Part shown: positions 30,715 to 40,555 of the stretch, one piece after another | How positions within the stretch are numbered: position 1 is the first letter of the stretch | Layout of the letters: each line of letters starts with the position of its first letter | Assembly (NCBI GenBank): GCA_036476315.1 | Contig: JAZGBI010000108.1 | Span: 1-46,222, forward strand | Source: Candidatus Neomarinimicrobiota bacterium | GTDB lineage: Bacteria > Fidelibacterota > Marinisomatia > Marinisomatales > S15-B10 | Length of the DNA stretch: 46,222 nucleotides | Direction of reading: 5' to 3' | Program-made: the position numbers and the translations under genes | Notes under the pieces: generated by a model | What the model was told of the DNA's origin: nothing | The model's input: only the letters and a program-made list of their open reading frames with translations | The model's database searches: none

Positions 30715-31839
30715 TCAACTCCGAGCCAAGATTTGATTCACCGTTGACACTAAGCGCCTGACGATAACCTTTTCGTCAAACTCTTCTTCTATTTTTTTTC
30801 GCCCTCGCAGCCCCATGGCTCTTCGTTGATCTACCGACAGTCTGATCATCTTCTCCATTTTTTCAGCCAGGTCTTCTGCATTCCTTGGCTGGCAAAGATA
30901 TCCATTAATACCATCATTGACAACCTCACGGCATCCTTCCGTGTCGGTGGCAATGACAGGCCGCGCCATAGCCGCCGCTTCCAACAGAGCACGAGGGAGG
31001 CCTTCCCGGTATGAGGGGAGTACCAGGCAATCCGCATTGCTGATATAGGGTCGCACATCATCTGTCTCCCCAAGGTACTCAATGATACCTTGTTCTGCCC
31101 AAATCTGCATCTGCTCGCGCGAAATAGCTGTGCGGTTACTCACATCTAGAAAACCAAGCAACTGAAAGCGAACTTCGCTGAACTCCGACTTGATCCGTCT
31201 CGCAGCTTCCACGAATTCGCCGATGCCTTTGTCCCAGATCATCCTGGACATGAGCAAAAACACCACATCGTCGTTTTGGGAATACGGTTGTGGCATAAAT
31301 AGTGATGTATCAATGCCAGTACCGGGTATTAATTCCGCTACTGGTTCCGGAATCAGACGTTGCTCGACAAAGAAAGCTTGATCGTCACAATTCTGAAAGA
31401 CTACCCGTGAAGCCCTTTTCTGGCTTACGCGGTATAGCCGCTTCACCACTGCAGCAACCCACTTCCGGTTGAGAAATGCCGTACCGAATCCTGTAATATT
31501 ATTTATCGTTGGGAGGTCCAGCAGTCGAGCAGCTAGCGATCCATAAAGAACAGGTTTCACTGTGTAGTGTATTACCAAGTCAGGGGATGATTGACGGTAG
31601 ATTCGGAACAGTTGCACAAGAGTTACCAAATCGCTTATAGGGTTCAGACCTTTATTGTCCATAAATACGTCGACAAAGGCACATCCTTCTTTGCGTAGGA
31701 GCGAAGAATAAGAATCTTTCGGAGCAACGACTGTTATGTCAATACCTTGTCGCAGCAACGCCTTCAATAATCCAAAACGGAAGTTGTATATGTACCAGGA
31801 TGTGTTGGCAATTACGAGAATTCGTTTGGGCATGCGCAC
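30715..31839 (-). CDS. Glycosyltransferase family 4 (GT-B)
   Basis: This 374-residue GT-B enzyme starts with PKRILVIANTSWYIYNFRFG and the N-terminal Rossmann half. The linker INNITGFGTAFLNRKW and GTGIDTSLFMP follow, and the donor-binding site is YREGLPRALLEAAAMARPVIATD (EX7E motif). The type is close to N,N-diacetylbacillosaminyl/UDP-sugar transferases of capsule loci. It probably adds the second sugar after the WecA-like step, since the two genes are adjacent. Start ATG 31839 or the ATG six bases later. The 180 bases upstream hold nothing recognised. Confidence 0.9.
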   Translation of the reverse strand: MRMPKRILVIANTSWYIYNFRFGLLKALLRQGIDITVVAPKDSYSSLLRKEGCAFVDVFMDNKGLNPISDLVTLVQLFRIYRQSSPDLVIHYTVKPVLYGSLAARLLDLPTINNITGFGTAFLNRKWVAAVVKRLYRVSQKRASRVVFQNCDDQAFFVEQRLIPEPVAELIPGTGIDTSLFMPQPYSQNDDVVFLLMSRMIWDKGIGEFVEAARRIKSEFSEVRFQLLGFLDVSNRTAISREQMQIWAEQGIIEYLGETDDVRPYISNADCLVLPSYREGLPRALLEAAAMARPVIATDTEGCREVVNDGINGYLCQPRNAEDLAEKMEKMIRLSVDQRRAMGLRGRKKIEEEFDEKVIVRRLVSTVNQILARS

Positions 31840-32019
31840 ATTCCAGTCAATGTCTAGACAAGAACTTGCTTGGCCAGTCAGAAATATGATGAGGAATTCA
31901 GTTTCATATTCGCTCTGAAGTGGACGGTCGAGATATGACTGCGATGGTAACTTCTGACATCCTCGACACTCGAATTGTAGATGCTTCCGTTAACCTCATT
32001 GACTATTCAGTATGTCAGG

Positions 32020-32877
32020 TTATCGAGAACTATCAAACAAATGATTCGATTCCCTGGGGTGAAAGATATAATCACACAATCTTAGATTAGAATGAATGCC
32101 AATCTGTTCAATAGTCTGCAATCTGTTTAAGGACCCGTCCGCATTTTTCAGCACTCTAACTACAACGTAATCGAGATCTGACATTATACTTTCAAACCTA
32201 TCCTGCCGTTCTTTTCGCATTTTGTTCTCTAATGAATAGACAGGCAGGATTTCTATAAGTATTGTTGGCCTTGACTCGAGAATGATAGTTCTTAGACTTT
32301 CTATGATTTCCAACTCTGCTCCTTCCACATCAATCTTTATTACAGAGATTTGGTCAGTCTTGATAAGTCCTCTCAGACTCTCGAGACTAAACACAGGTAC
32401 CAGATGTCTCTGTGTAATTTCCATGTTCGGCCTAAGATTTTCGACTATAGTGGCACAAGTATCGACAACATTAGCTTGAAAGAATTTCAATTCAACTACT
32501 TGATCATGATTAGATACTCCTACAGAAACAATGTTACAGTTTTTGAAATTGTTTTTCTTTGCCAATTCCATTGAATAGAACACACAAATTGGATTGGGTT
32601 CAAAACCAATGTAATCAAGATTAGGTTGTACGCACTCAGCCTTAATAAGAGTCTGTCCAATATTGACCCCTATGTCGACAAATGTGCCGCCCTTTTTCGC
32701 CAACAAGTTTTCCAGAACTGGCATCATCCACATCTCCGACATTGACAGATTCTCGTAACCTATGCCGTTGATAATAGGAACTTGAATCTTTCGGGAATTG
32801 AGCATAATTGGCACTACGAAATTGACTTTGTCCAGTATCCTTAGCCTCTTTAGCAATCTTGCCATTCGATACTTCAC
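32020..32877 (-). CDS. FkbM family methyltransferase
   Basis: This 285-residue class I SAM-dependent methyltransferase has motif I TFVDIGVNIGQTLIKAE, acidic YIGFEPNP, and the family signature ISVIKIDVEGAELEIIESL followed by PTILIEILP. FkbM enzymes O-methylate sugars or polyketides; in this locus methylation of the glycan is the likely role. About 240 bases with no recognised feature separate it from the polymerase gene upstream. Confidence 0.9.
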   Translation of the reverse strand: MKYRMARLLKRLRILDKVNFVVPIMLNSRKIQVPIINGIGYENLSMSEMWMMPVLENLLAKKGGTFVDIGVNIGQTLIKAECVQPNLDYIGFEPNPICVFYSMELAKKNNFKNCNIVSVGVSNHDQVVELKFFQANVVDTCATIVENLRPNMEITQRHLVPVFSLESLRGLIKTDQISVIKIDVEGAELEIIESLRTIILESRPTILIEILPVYSLENKMRKERQDRFESIMSDLDYVVVRVLKNADGSLNRLQTIEQIGIHSNLRLCDYIFHPRESNHLFDSSR

Positions 32878-33118
32878 GACTTTAGAGAGTTTCTATTCTG
32901 TTCCCTTCACAAGGTTTCTATCGCACGTAGAGTTGACTTCAGGATTGAGAGATTTGATCTATCGAGGCTCGTCGTCCAATCTCATGGCTAGGTCCTCACA
33001 GCCCATTGGTTGTTCCCGTCAAACCTCACCGTTTGCACCGTTTAAGCATGACAAAACTGGGTGAAGTTTTTGCCACCCGTTGCCTTGATGTAAGCCTGTC
33101 TTGAACACAGGAATAGAC

Positions 33119-34300
33119 CTACAGGCTAGCTGCACCGACAGACAGGGCACCCATATTGTTTCTCACTCGCAACACAGTATTCCTGTACAGAAGTTTATCA
33201 TACCCAAGAAGATAGAAATTGAAAACGAAGTATACAGCTAACAACACAAATCTATATCTTGCAGCTGCCCCATAATTAAATACCATAAGCCCGTAAACGG
33301 TCATTGAAACCAACAGAAAGATATTTAGAAACAATCTCTTCCGCTTTACAGACTTACTGTAGGTTTTTTTCAAATTGACCAAGACAAGTAATGCCACCAT
33401 GAATAGATTCTCCAGGGATTGAACCAGTTGAAGTATGTTCGTTGCTTGCCATGGTAATGGACGGAGCAAAAAGTAGAAAAGACTCTTGACTGAAATGAAG
33501 GGGAGGTTTGCCCATCCCCCTATGGGTTCATACCCCAGTCTGTAATCACCCGTATTTTCATAATACATGTAGTTGCGGTACATCTCCATTTTTTCGAGAG
33601 AGAAATATTGGCCGAGTGTAAAGTACGATATTCGAAGATCCTGAAGATACATATAGGCCATGGGAATCAAGGCAATTATTATCAATTTTCTTAGATTCAA
33701 TCTTCCTGACAATACCTTGAATATGGATAGCGCCAAGAGAATCATCAGGAAATTTTGAATCTTCAGGAAGGCCAGCGGTACCGCAATAATTAGTCCCACG
33801 ACTGTTCTATCCTTGACAATAATTGTGTATAACGAAATCATCATAAAGAACAGGACCAGTGTCTCCCTCAGAGCGAGGGACGTATAAAGCATAAGACTGG
33901 GGTATAGCAAAAAGAAGAAGTCCACCGCATTATTTGAAACCTTCTTTTTTCTCAAGAAAACAAAAACTGATAGATAAAGTACGAAGTTGATCATCGCGAT
34001 CGACTGGACAGAATTAATGAATGGCAATGGAATTAATGCAAAAAGCGCGCCTGAAAGATTCTCAATCCGACCTATAGAAGCTAGTTCGAATGTATTCCTG
34101 AAATGTTGAGTAGCCGCCAAGTATCGAAATTGATCTGGCATGTAGCTTGGGTGGAATAGAACATCGTTTAGCAGAAAAATAGTGACGAGATGAAGAAGTA
34201 TGATGGTGGATCTCAGTAGGTCGAGCCGCAGGTATATCAGCACAAATAGAAATACCAGTAATACAAACTCAAGGTTGATCAAATCGTATATGAACGTCAT
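33119..34300 (-). CDS. Wzy/EpsG-like polysaccharide polymerase
   Basis: This 393-residue polytopic membrane protein has about ten hydrophobic segments. The early SYMPDQFRYLAATQHF, the LALRETLVLFFMMISLYTI helix and the late NYGAAARYRFVLLAVYFVFN (arginine-containing loop before a helix) are typical of EpsG/O-antigen polymerase proteins. These vary strongly in sequence, so the call rests on topology, motifs and locus. It would join lipid-linked repeat units at the periplasmic face. No Wzx flippase is seen in the window; it would have to lie outside. Confidence 0.72.
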   Translation of the reverse strand: MTFIYDLINLEFVLLVFLFVLIYLRLDLLRSTIILLHLVTIFLLNDVLFHPSYMPDQFRYLAATQHFRNTFELASIGRIENLSGALFALIPLPFINSVQSIAMINFVLYLSVFVFLRKKKVSNNAVDFFFLLYPSLMLYTSLALRETLVLFFMMISLYTIIVKDRTVVGLIIAVPLAFLKIQNFLMILLALSIFKVLSGRLNLRKLIIIALIPMAYMYLQDLRISYFTLGQYFSLEKMEMYRNYMYYENTGDYRLGYEPIGGWANLPFISVKSLFYFLLRPLPWQATNILQLVQSLENLFMVALLVLVNLKKTYSKSVKRKRLFLNIFLLVSMTVYGLMVFNYGAAARYRFVLLAVYFVFNFYLLGYDKLLYRNTVLRVRNNMGALSVGAASL

Positions 34301-34396
34301 TACTCTATGTCTCTACTAGGGCGGGCGTCGCTTCTGATCCCTCTACCTTGACACAGATAAGTCAGAAACAACAGTGGAGCAAAGGAACACTGAAAC

Positions 34397-35632
34397 TCAA
34401 AGTCTAAAGCCTCTAGACATGGTCACAATGGCCCCATACACATAGCCCGGGGCCTTGGCCAGGTCCAAAGATAGTCCCAGAATCCCAACTTGAACCCATT
34501 TAACAGGAAACAAGAACGAGGGAGATACGGCTCTTTTCAACGGCAGAAGGATACCCCTGTAGAAGATCGAGAGGGATACAAGGGTGCCGACGTATATTTT
34601 TGTTATATGGGGTACATACCACACGGCATCCTCCACCCAACCCGCGAAGATTTCGTTCCACCTGTAGATCAGTCCTGAAAACAAGACGAAAATGATGAAC
34701 TTCATGGTTATGGTCAGCGTTTTGTCAAGATTGCCAAAACTGTAGAAAAACCTGATCAGCCGATAGAGCAAAAACAGTAGCAGGATTGAAAGTAAGTACA
34801 GCTTCGTGATGTGAGGCAGGTAAAGCACGCTATCTTCGTCCCATCCTATAAGAGCATTCCATTTTGCAGCCAATATGGTGAGAAATATTAGAAATAAGCT
34901 CAGATATACATTCTTGAGATTTACCAATATGTTGGCTCTCGCCGTATGGCGCGCTGAAATGAAGTACTTCTTGATGGTAAGCAGAAAAGTCTTAGGGAGC
35001 CCCAGGTATTTGATTACCGGTTCGTCGAGAAAATGAATCTTCAGGCCTTGATCTATGATTCTGTCCCGCCACTCAATATCTTCACCAGCCCGAAGATGTC
35101 CTTGGAAGCCGCCCGATTGTCCAAAAGCGATCTTCTTTACCAAGGTACCCGGTACAGTATGATGCCCCACCAACCCGTAGGTAGCCGCTCTGAGCGATTT
35201 CTGAAAGGGTGTCCGAGCTTCAAACTTTCCCATACCGAAAACTAAATCAGAATGATAGGCTGATGCCAGACGTGAGCATTTGTCCAGCCAATCATCTTCT
35301 GGAAGTGTCTTACAATCCAAAAACCCGATCCAATCACCATTGGCTATCTCGACGCCAATATTCCTCGCCTCGCCTGGATAAGCCTTCTTTACCTTCTTAT
35401 AGATAATTCTTGAAGTTGATTGATAATCTGAAATAATTGCTTCAGCAGAATCTGAATCGCTCGAGTCAACAATGACAACTTCGTTGGGTCGAAGTGTCTG
35501 ATGTTTGAGTGCTTCCAAGACCCTCTCCAGGTGATCTCCGCAATCACGAGCAGGTATTATGACACTTATGTTTGTGTTCTCTGTGTCGTCCAAACCTATT
35601 TCCCTTGTGTCAGCCAGGAGACTACGTGTCAT
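34397..35632 (-). CDS. Glycosyltransferase family 2 with C-terminal membrane domain
   Basis: This 411-residue protein has an N-terminal GT-A domain (ISVIIPARDCGDHLERVLEALKHQ, VVIVDSSDSDSAEAI, YPGEARNIGVEIANGDWIGFLD, then AGEDIEWRDRI) and four or more membrane segments after about residue 235. In place of the usual DXD triplet it shows DCK (FLDCKTLPEDDW), so metal binding may differ or the fold may use another acidic pair. Its ATG overlaps the stop of the asparagine-synthetase-like gene (ATGA), indicating coupling. Confidence 0.87.
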   Translation of the reverse strand: MTRSLLADTREIGLDDTENTNISVIIPARDCGDHLERVLEALKHQTLRPNEVVIVDSSDSDSAEAIISDYQSTSRIIYKKVKKAYPGEARNIGVEIANGDWIGFLDCKTLPEDDWLDKCSRLASAYHSDLVFGMGKFEARTPFQKSLRAATYGLVGHHTVPGTLVKKIAFGQSGGFQGHLRAGEDIEWRDRIIDQGLKIHFLDEPVIKYLGLPKTFLLTIKKYFISARHTARANILVNLKNVYLSLFLIFLTILAAKWNALIGWDEDSVLYLPHITKLYLLSILLLFLLYRLIRFFYSFGNLDKTLTITMKFIIFVLFSGLIYRWNEIFAGWVEDAVWYVPHITKIYVGTLVSLSIFYRGILLPLKRAVSPSFLFPVKWVQVGILGLSLDLAKAPGYVYGAIVTMSRGFRL

Positions 35633-37560
35633 GGAACGTTTTGATCAATGAATCTGTCAAACCAGATTTCAAGCACAATCAACGCCCAAAGTTTGTGAGC
35701 ATGATCTTCTGTTCCGGCCAGATGGGAGTCTACGAGATCTTGAACACGATGAGACCTGAATACCCCACGATTCGTTGCTTGTGAAGAGCTTAATATATCT
35801 GTCATCCAATCCTTCAAGGAACCACGAAGCCACGCCGCTAAAGGCACAGTAAAACCTTGTTTGGTCCTGTTGAGATGCTCCCTCGGGAAATAACGTCTTA
35901 GGATGTCTTTAAGGAGTACCTTGGATTTCATCCCTCGGACTTTCATTTGACCCGGGAGCCCAGCCACGAATTCGACCAAATGATGGTCCAGAAACGGTGA
36001 ACGGGCCTCAAGCCCATGAGCCATCGTCGCGATATCCATTTTAACCAGCAAATCGCTCGGTAGATTCAGCATTGTATCTACAGCTATGCCAGCATCTGCC
36101 CCATCCACACTTTCTAAGCTGGCAAATAGATTTCGTAACTGATCGACAGAATTGACTCCCCTTGTATTCTGATTCATGTCTTGTGTATAGAGAAAACGTT
36201 TACTTGCCTCAGAGAAGAGCCTGGTCCACCTTTCCCAACGTTTAGCCCTAGGCAAATCCGCCATTCTCAGAAATCGTTTTGGATTAATATTTAGACCGAG
36301 ATATTTCACGCTTAGTTGTTCGGGCCAAATCTGGCTTGCCGGCTTAATAAGAACTTGACGAATCCATGATGGAATACCGTGATAAATCTCAACAAGCTGC
36401 ATGGCGGCGTGTCGATAATAGCCGCCAAAGATCTCATCACCACCATCGCCATTCAACGCCACTGTAACATGCTGTCTTGCCATCTGTGCCAGATAATAAG
36501 TGGGTAGCGCCGAAGAATCAGCGAAAGGTTCTCCATAATACTCGATGAGTCGTGGAAGCACAGCCGCAGCATCCGGCTTCACAAGCCGTTCGAAATGCTT
36601 TGTATTGAATTGTTCGGCAACTCTTCGTGCGTGAGGTAGTTCATTGAATTCAGATTCATCGAAGCCGATAGAAAACGTCTTGATCGGCAGCTTGCCCTGC
36701 TCACTCGCAATGGCCACAATGGCACTTGAATCTACGCCACCACTGAGAAAAATACCTAGAGGGACATCACTGTTTAGCCGCAACTTTACCGACTCATCCA
36801 ACAAACTTGTGATTTCTTCAATCGCCTCTTCCCTAGTAATACGCAGTTTGTTCACTACATCAAGCTGCCAATACTGATTTAGAACACATCCAGAAGCATC
36901 GTATAAAAGGTAGTTGGCCGGCGGCAGTTTCCTGACCCCTCTGAAAGCTGTCCAAGGTGCCGGTATACTCCAAAATGTCAAGTAATGATGGATAGCCTCA
37001 TAGTCCGGAACTCGTTCGATGGCCGGGTGCTGAAGAATTGCTCGGAGTTCAGAAGCAAAGATCAACTGTCTATCCGTCAGAGCATAGACAAGAGGCTTCT
37101 TACCCAACCGATCGCGTGCAAGCATTAGTCTTTGCTGGCGTTCATCCCAAAGTGCAAACGCAAACATACCGCGGAACTTATGGACGCAATCGGGTCCATA
37201 TTCCTCGTATGCATACACGATTACTTCGGTATCGGACTTTGTTCGAAAACGGTATCCTCGACTAATTAGTTCTTCACGAAGTTCTCGGTAATTATATATC
37301 TCTCCGTTGAATGTGATCCAGATTGTTTCCTGTTCATTACATAACGGCTGCCCCCCTCCCTCCAGATCGATCACTTTCAACCGCCTGTTGCCCAGAGCAA
37401 CCGAACACCCATTCGTACTGGAGGTTGATTGACACGCTTCATTGCGATAGATACCTTCCTCGTCCGGTCCCCGGTGCTTCAAGAGCGCGGTCATTTGACG
37501 GACTAGCTCTTCGTTTATAGGCCTGCCTTGAATGTCAACAATACCTGTGATTCCACACAT
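35629..37560 (-). CDS. Asparagine synthase (glutamine-hydrolysing) type amidotransferase, first copy
   Basis: This 643-residue protein has an N-terminal glutaminase starting MCGITGIVD (Cys2 is the nucleophile, which fixes the start at 37560 although the frame is open upstream). LKHRGPDEEG and NGEIYNYRELR follow. The C-terminal synthase has the PP-loop LSGGVDSSAIVA, then YYGEPFADSSALPTYYLAQ and NGDGGDEIFGGYYRH. In polysaccharide loci such proteins often amidate a uronic acid or another sugar carboxylate rather than free aspartate. It is tightly packed between a GT4 gene (4 bases) and a GT2 gene (4-base overlap). Confidence 0.93.
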   Translation of the reverse strand: MCGITGIVDIQGRPINEELVRQMTALLKHRGPDEEGIYRNEACQSTSSTNGCSVALGNRRLKVIDLEGGGQPLCNEQETIWITFNGEIYNYRELREELISRGYRFRTKSDTEVIVYAYEEYGPDCVHKFRGMFAFALWDERQQRLMLARDRLGKKPLVYALTDRQLIFASELRAILQHPAIERVPDYEAIHHYLTFWSIPAPWTAFRGVRKLPPANYLLYDASGCVLNQYWQLDVVNKLRITREEAIEEITSLLDESVKLRLNSDVPLGIFLSGGVDSSAIVAIASEQGKLPIKTFSIGFDESEFNELPHARRVAEQFNTKHFERLVKPDAAAVLPRLIEYYGEPFADSSALPTYYLAQMARQHVTVALNGDGGDEIFGGYYRHAAMQLVEIYHGIPSWIRQVLIKPASQIWPEQLSVKYLGLNINPKRFLRMADLPRAKRWERWTRLFSEASKRFLYTQDMNQNTRGVNSVDQLRNLFASLESVDGADAGIAVDTMLNLPSDLLVKMDIATMAHGLEARSPFLDHHLVEFVAGLPGQMKVRGMKSKVLLKDILRRYFPREHLNRTKQGFTVPLAAWLRGSLKDWMTDILSSSQATNRGVFRSHRVQDLVDSHLAGTEDHAHKLWALIVLEIWFDRFIDQNVP

Positions 37561-37564
37561 TGAT

Positions 37565-38761
37565 CTAGGTAGCCAGCATGCTATTATAGACTTCAAGATA
37601 TTCGGACGCAACCTGTTCGATTGAATACCTATCCTCGATTGTTTTTCTTGCCTCACTTCCGAGTCTTCGGGCGAGGGATGAATCCTTTAAGACTCTTGCC
37701 AGATTCTCTTCAAGCGCAGCTACATCTCCCGGTGGAAAAAGTAGACCGTTCACACCGTGCACTAGCAATCCTTCCGTAATTCCCTCAAGCCTGGAAGCTA
37801 TGCATGGAAGTCCGGTTGCCATAGCCTCCAATAGGGCGTTGGGTAAACCTTCACGAATAGTAGGAAGAACAAATATGTCAGCAGATTGATAATACTTTTC
37901 AATCTCATACGTCCTCTCTACGAAGACTATACGCTGTCGCAATTTGTGATATTGCACTTCCCTTTGGATCTGCTCTACTAGCTCCTGATCCACCTCGTAA
38001 TGATCGGAGCGTGTCGCACCCACGAAAACAAGTCCTGTAACAGGAAGTTCTTCGGCTATTCTTTCTTTCCAAGCGTCAAACAAGGAATTCGGAGATTTCT
38101 CAGCAGAAAAATGACCTACGAACAGAATAAGCAATAGTCCAGTGGGTAATTTGAGTTCCTGTTTCAGCTCCTGTTGCTGTTTCTTTTCGGTTGGCTGGAA
38201 TTTCTCAAGATTAACACCATTGGGAATCAGCCGAAATCGTTCGTGCTGGAGACTGGAAGAATTATACAACTTCTCAAATCGAGGACTTGGTCCGACGAAA
38301 CAATCGGCCAGTGAATAGAACCAATAGATAATACGGCTCCTTCCCTGCATTGCAAGGGGATCGTCGTGTCCAGCTGATGAAAGCTTTATAATTGACTTCT
38401 TCCCAAAAAGCTTTGCCAAAGCCATAAACAACATCGATTTACGCGAGAATCCATGAAAATGTACTATGTCAAATCCCCTTTGTAGCCTTAGGAATAGTAA
38501 GATTAGACGAAAAGTGGCGTTCAACAAAGACCAGATTTTTCCTATCTCGACATAGAAACGATAAACAGATACACCATCGACTTGGTCCCTTTTGGTTATT
38601 TGAGGATTGTTGGTTGTTGTCACAACAGAGAATTTCACCCTGTCTGCCAGCAAATTAATGAGTTGACGGCACTGGAAACTTCCTCCACTGACCTCTGGAT
38701 AGTAAACACCCGTGACCATCAGTACACCTAGATGCTTGGTGGGGAAAGTCTTAAGGATCAC
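37565..38761 (-). CDS. Glycosyltransferase family 4 (GT-B)
   Basis: This 398-residue GT-B enzyme has an N-terminal half with VLMVTGVYYPEVSGGSFQCR and FDIVHFHGFSRKSMLF. IPNGVNLEKFQP is the inter-domain segment, ILFVGHFSAEKSPNSLFDAW starts the donor domain, and TIREGLPNALLEAMATGLPCIAS carries the EX7E motif. It uses a nucleotide-sugar donor to extend the lipid-linked glycan in the cytoplasm. A heavily decayed relative of this same gene lies about 2 kb upstream (40556-41100), pointing to duplication or exchange in the locus. Confidence 0.92.
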   Translation of the reverse strand: MILKTFPTKHLGVLMVTGVYYPEVSGGSFQCRQLINLLADRVKFSVVTTTNNPQITKRDQVDGVSVYRFYVEIGKIWSLLNATFRLILLFLRLQRGFDIVHFHGFSRKSMLFMALAKLFGKKSIIKLSSAGHDDPLAMQGRSRIIYWFYSLADCFVGPSPRFEKLYNSSSLQHERFRLIPNGVNLEKFQPTEKKQQQELKQELKLPTGLLLILFVGHFSAEKSPNSLFDAWKERIAEELPVTGLVFVGATRSDHYEVDQELVEQIQREVQYHKLRQRIVFVERTYEIEKYYQSADIFVLPTIREGLPNALLEAMATGLPCIASRLEGITEGLLVHGVNGLLFPPGDVAALEENLARVLKDSSLARRLGSEARKTIEDRYSIEQVASEYLEVYNSMLAT

Positions 38762-38845
38762 TGAATGACTAGGTATGAAGGGTGGGATTGAAATCCTTAC
38801 AACTAGGACAAAGCGGACTTCTGGTTTCTAGCAAATCGTCAAAGC

Positions 38846-40522
38846 CTACAAGAAACCCGCCTTCATTACTTTCTTTTTTAGTCCCATTCTGATTCTTTCT
38901 CTCAGAATAATTGGATGATAATTAATTCTATATTCCCTGATTCTCTGAAATTGGGCTTCCAGATTCTGTTTATCTATGATTCTTTCAAGTCTGGACCTAT
39001 TCTTGTCTTGATCAAACTCATAGTACCAAATATTCCCATTTACAGGAAATTTGGAGAAACGATAGTTGATATACTTGTCACCAATGACTACACGGTCATC
39101 ATCACCCAATGAACGCCAACTGATTGGGAAAGCAGATACAGGTCTTGCACCGAACATTTCTAGTCCACTCTTAAAGTCCCAGCTTAGCCAAAAGACGTGC
39201 TCATTGTTGTAGTTATCTTGAGTAAAGAATGGTACGCACGCAATAAGGTAGGGATTTTCACCTAGGTCGGTTTTGTTTAACTGCAAGACACAGTCAGAGA
39301 GCACTTCTTTCCGAGTTCGCCAAGACTCAACAAAATTATCTAATTGGATTACCATCGAAGATGGCCATAAAATGAAAAGTAAAAGAGCAAGCACCATCCA
39401 TACCGACGTCAATACTTTTTTCACTCCCCAAGCTAAGAATATCGAAAGCAGAATGAGACTGGGAACCATCATTTTATTATAATGACCAAAGGTTTCAGCG
39501 GGATAGCCCGAAAGAAGAAAGATGGTTGCACATGAGATAAGAGAAATTACGACCAGGCCAACGAAGAGTCTTTCCCTTGGTTTTTCACTTACTTTTAGTT
39601 TTGTTCTCTGGTTAGCACCAGCCGACTTGCGTAACAGAATGAAAAATCCAATCATTAGAACAGCAATAATCAGAACTTGCCATCTAAACAATAACGGTAG
39701 GGTGTCGATCAGCAGCAAGGGTACTTCACACACCAGAACGAAAAAATAATAGGTTGCTTGCATAAATGATTTCAAGCTGATGGGAGAAAGTCCATAAGTC
39801 CCGTCGCCCACTTGGTACAGTTTTGAAACGTATACTTTGAAAATAAAGAAGAACAACGCTATTAAGACAATGGGCAAGATATAGTAAATGCTAGCCTTAA
39901 GAAACTCATCCTTGGATAGCGACTTTCGTCCCTCCATCTCGAAAATAACTGGCAGAAGAGCACTCATAATCAATAACGGCAATATGATTTCTGAGGTAAG
40001 TAAACCCAACACTAAGCACGTATACCCTGCAATGTAATTGTAGGGCTTCCCTTGTGATATGTATTTTCCCAAGAGCATTAGATGTAAAGCCCAAAAAAGT
40101 ATGGGTAGGGTGAAGTTCACCATGTATGCTGAAGCTATGAATGAGGACGAAAAGATTGGAAATGAACAGAACAAACAAAATGACCAGGCCACAGTTTCTC
40201 CAGATGATAGTTTAACTATATGAAACAAGAGAGCTACTGCTGTGAACCAGATCACCAGTTGCAAAACGATATATAGAGTTGGATTGTTGTTGAACAGAAT
40301 AAGGATACTAGTAAGGGAAAAGACGTAAATAGGTCGAGCAGCAAAATTCACGAGAGAAATATTCGCCCTGAATTCCTGCAGGATATTTCCACCTCTATTG
40401 CCGATGTTAGCAAGATCGTCAGCCGGACCAAAACCACCTTTAAGAACATATGGTAGGTATACTGTCAATAGTAGGAGAACCAATAGCAGGAGTAACAGAA
40501 GAGATATCTGATTTCTCTTCAT
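38846..40522 (-). CDS. Polytopic membrane protein, possibly a GT-C type glycosyltransferase
   Basis: This 558-residue protein starts with a long leucine-rich helix (NQISLLLLLLLVLLLLTVYL) and has about ten further hydrophobic segments, then a soluble C-terminal part from about residue 415 (QLDNFVESWRTRKEVLSDCV). The first loop contains GGFGPADDLANI, where the ADD may be the acidic motif of GT-C enzymes, which transfer sugars from polyprenyl carriers in the periplasm. GtrII-type or protein-mannosyltransferase-like roles are possible, but I do not recognise a specific family. Locus context supports side-chain glycosylation. Confidence 0.6.
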   Translation of the reverse strand: MKRNQISLLLLLLLVLLLLTVYLPYVLKGGFGPADDLANIGNRGGNILQEFRANISLVNFAARPIYVFSLTSILILFNNNPTLYIVLQLVIWFTAVALLFHIVKLSSGETVAWSFCLFCSFPIFSSSFIASAYMVNFTLPILFWALHLMLLGKYISQGKPYNYIAGYTCLVLGLLTSEIILPLLIMSALLPVIFEMEGRKSLSKDEFLKASIYYILPIVLIALFFFIFKVYVSKLYQVGDGTYGLSPISLKSFMQATYYFFVLVCEVPLLLIDTLPLLFRWQVLIIAVLMIGFFILLRKSAGANQRTKLKVSEKPRERLFVGLVVISLISCATIFLLSGYPAETFGHYNKMMVPSLILLSIFLAWGVKKVLTSVWMVLALLLFILWPSSMVIQLDNFVESWRTRKEVLSDCVLQLNKTDLGENPYLIACVPFFTQDNYNNEHVFWLSWDFKSGLEMFGARPVSAFPISWRSLGDDDRVVIGDKYINYRFSKFPVNGNIWYYEFDQDKNRSRLERIIDKQNLEAQFQRIREYRINYHPIILRERIRMGLKKKVMKAGFL

Positions 40523-40555
40523 ATTAAGATCTATAAGCTATGCTCAAAAAGATGA

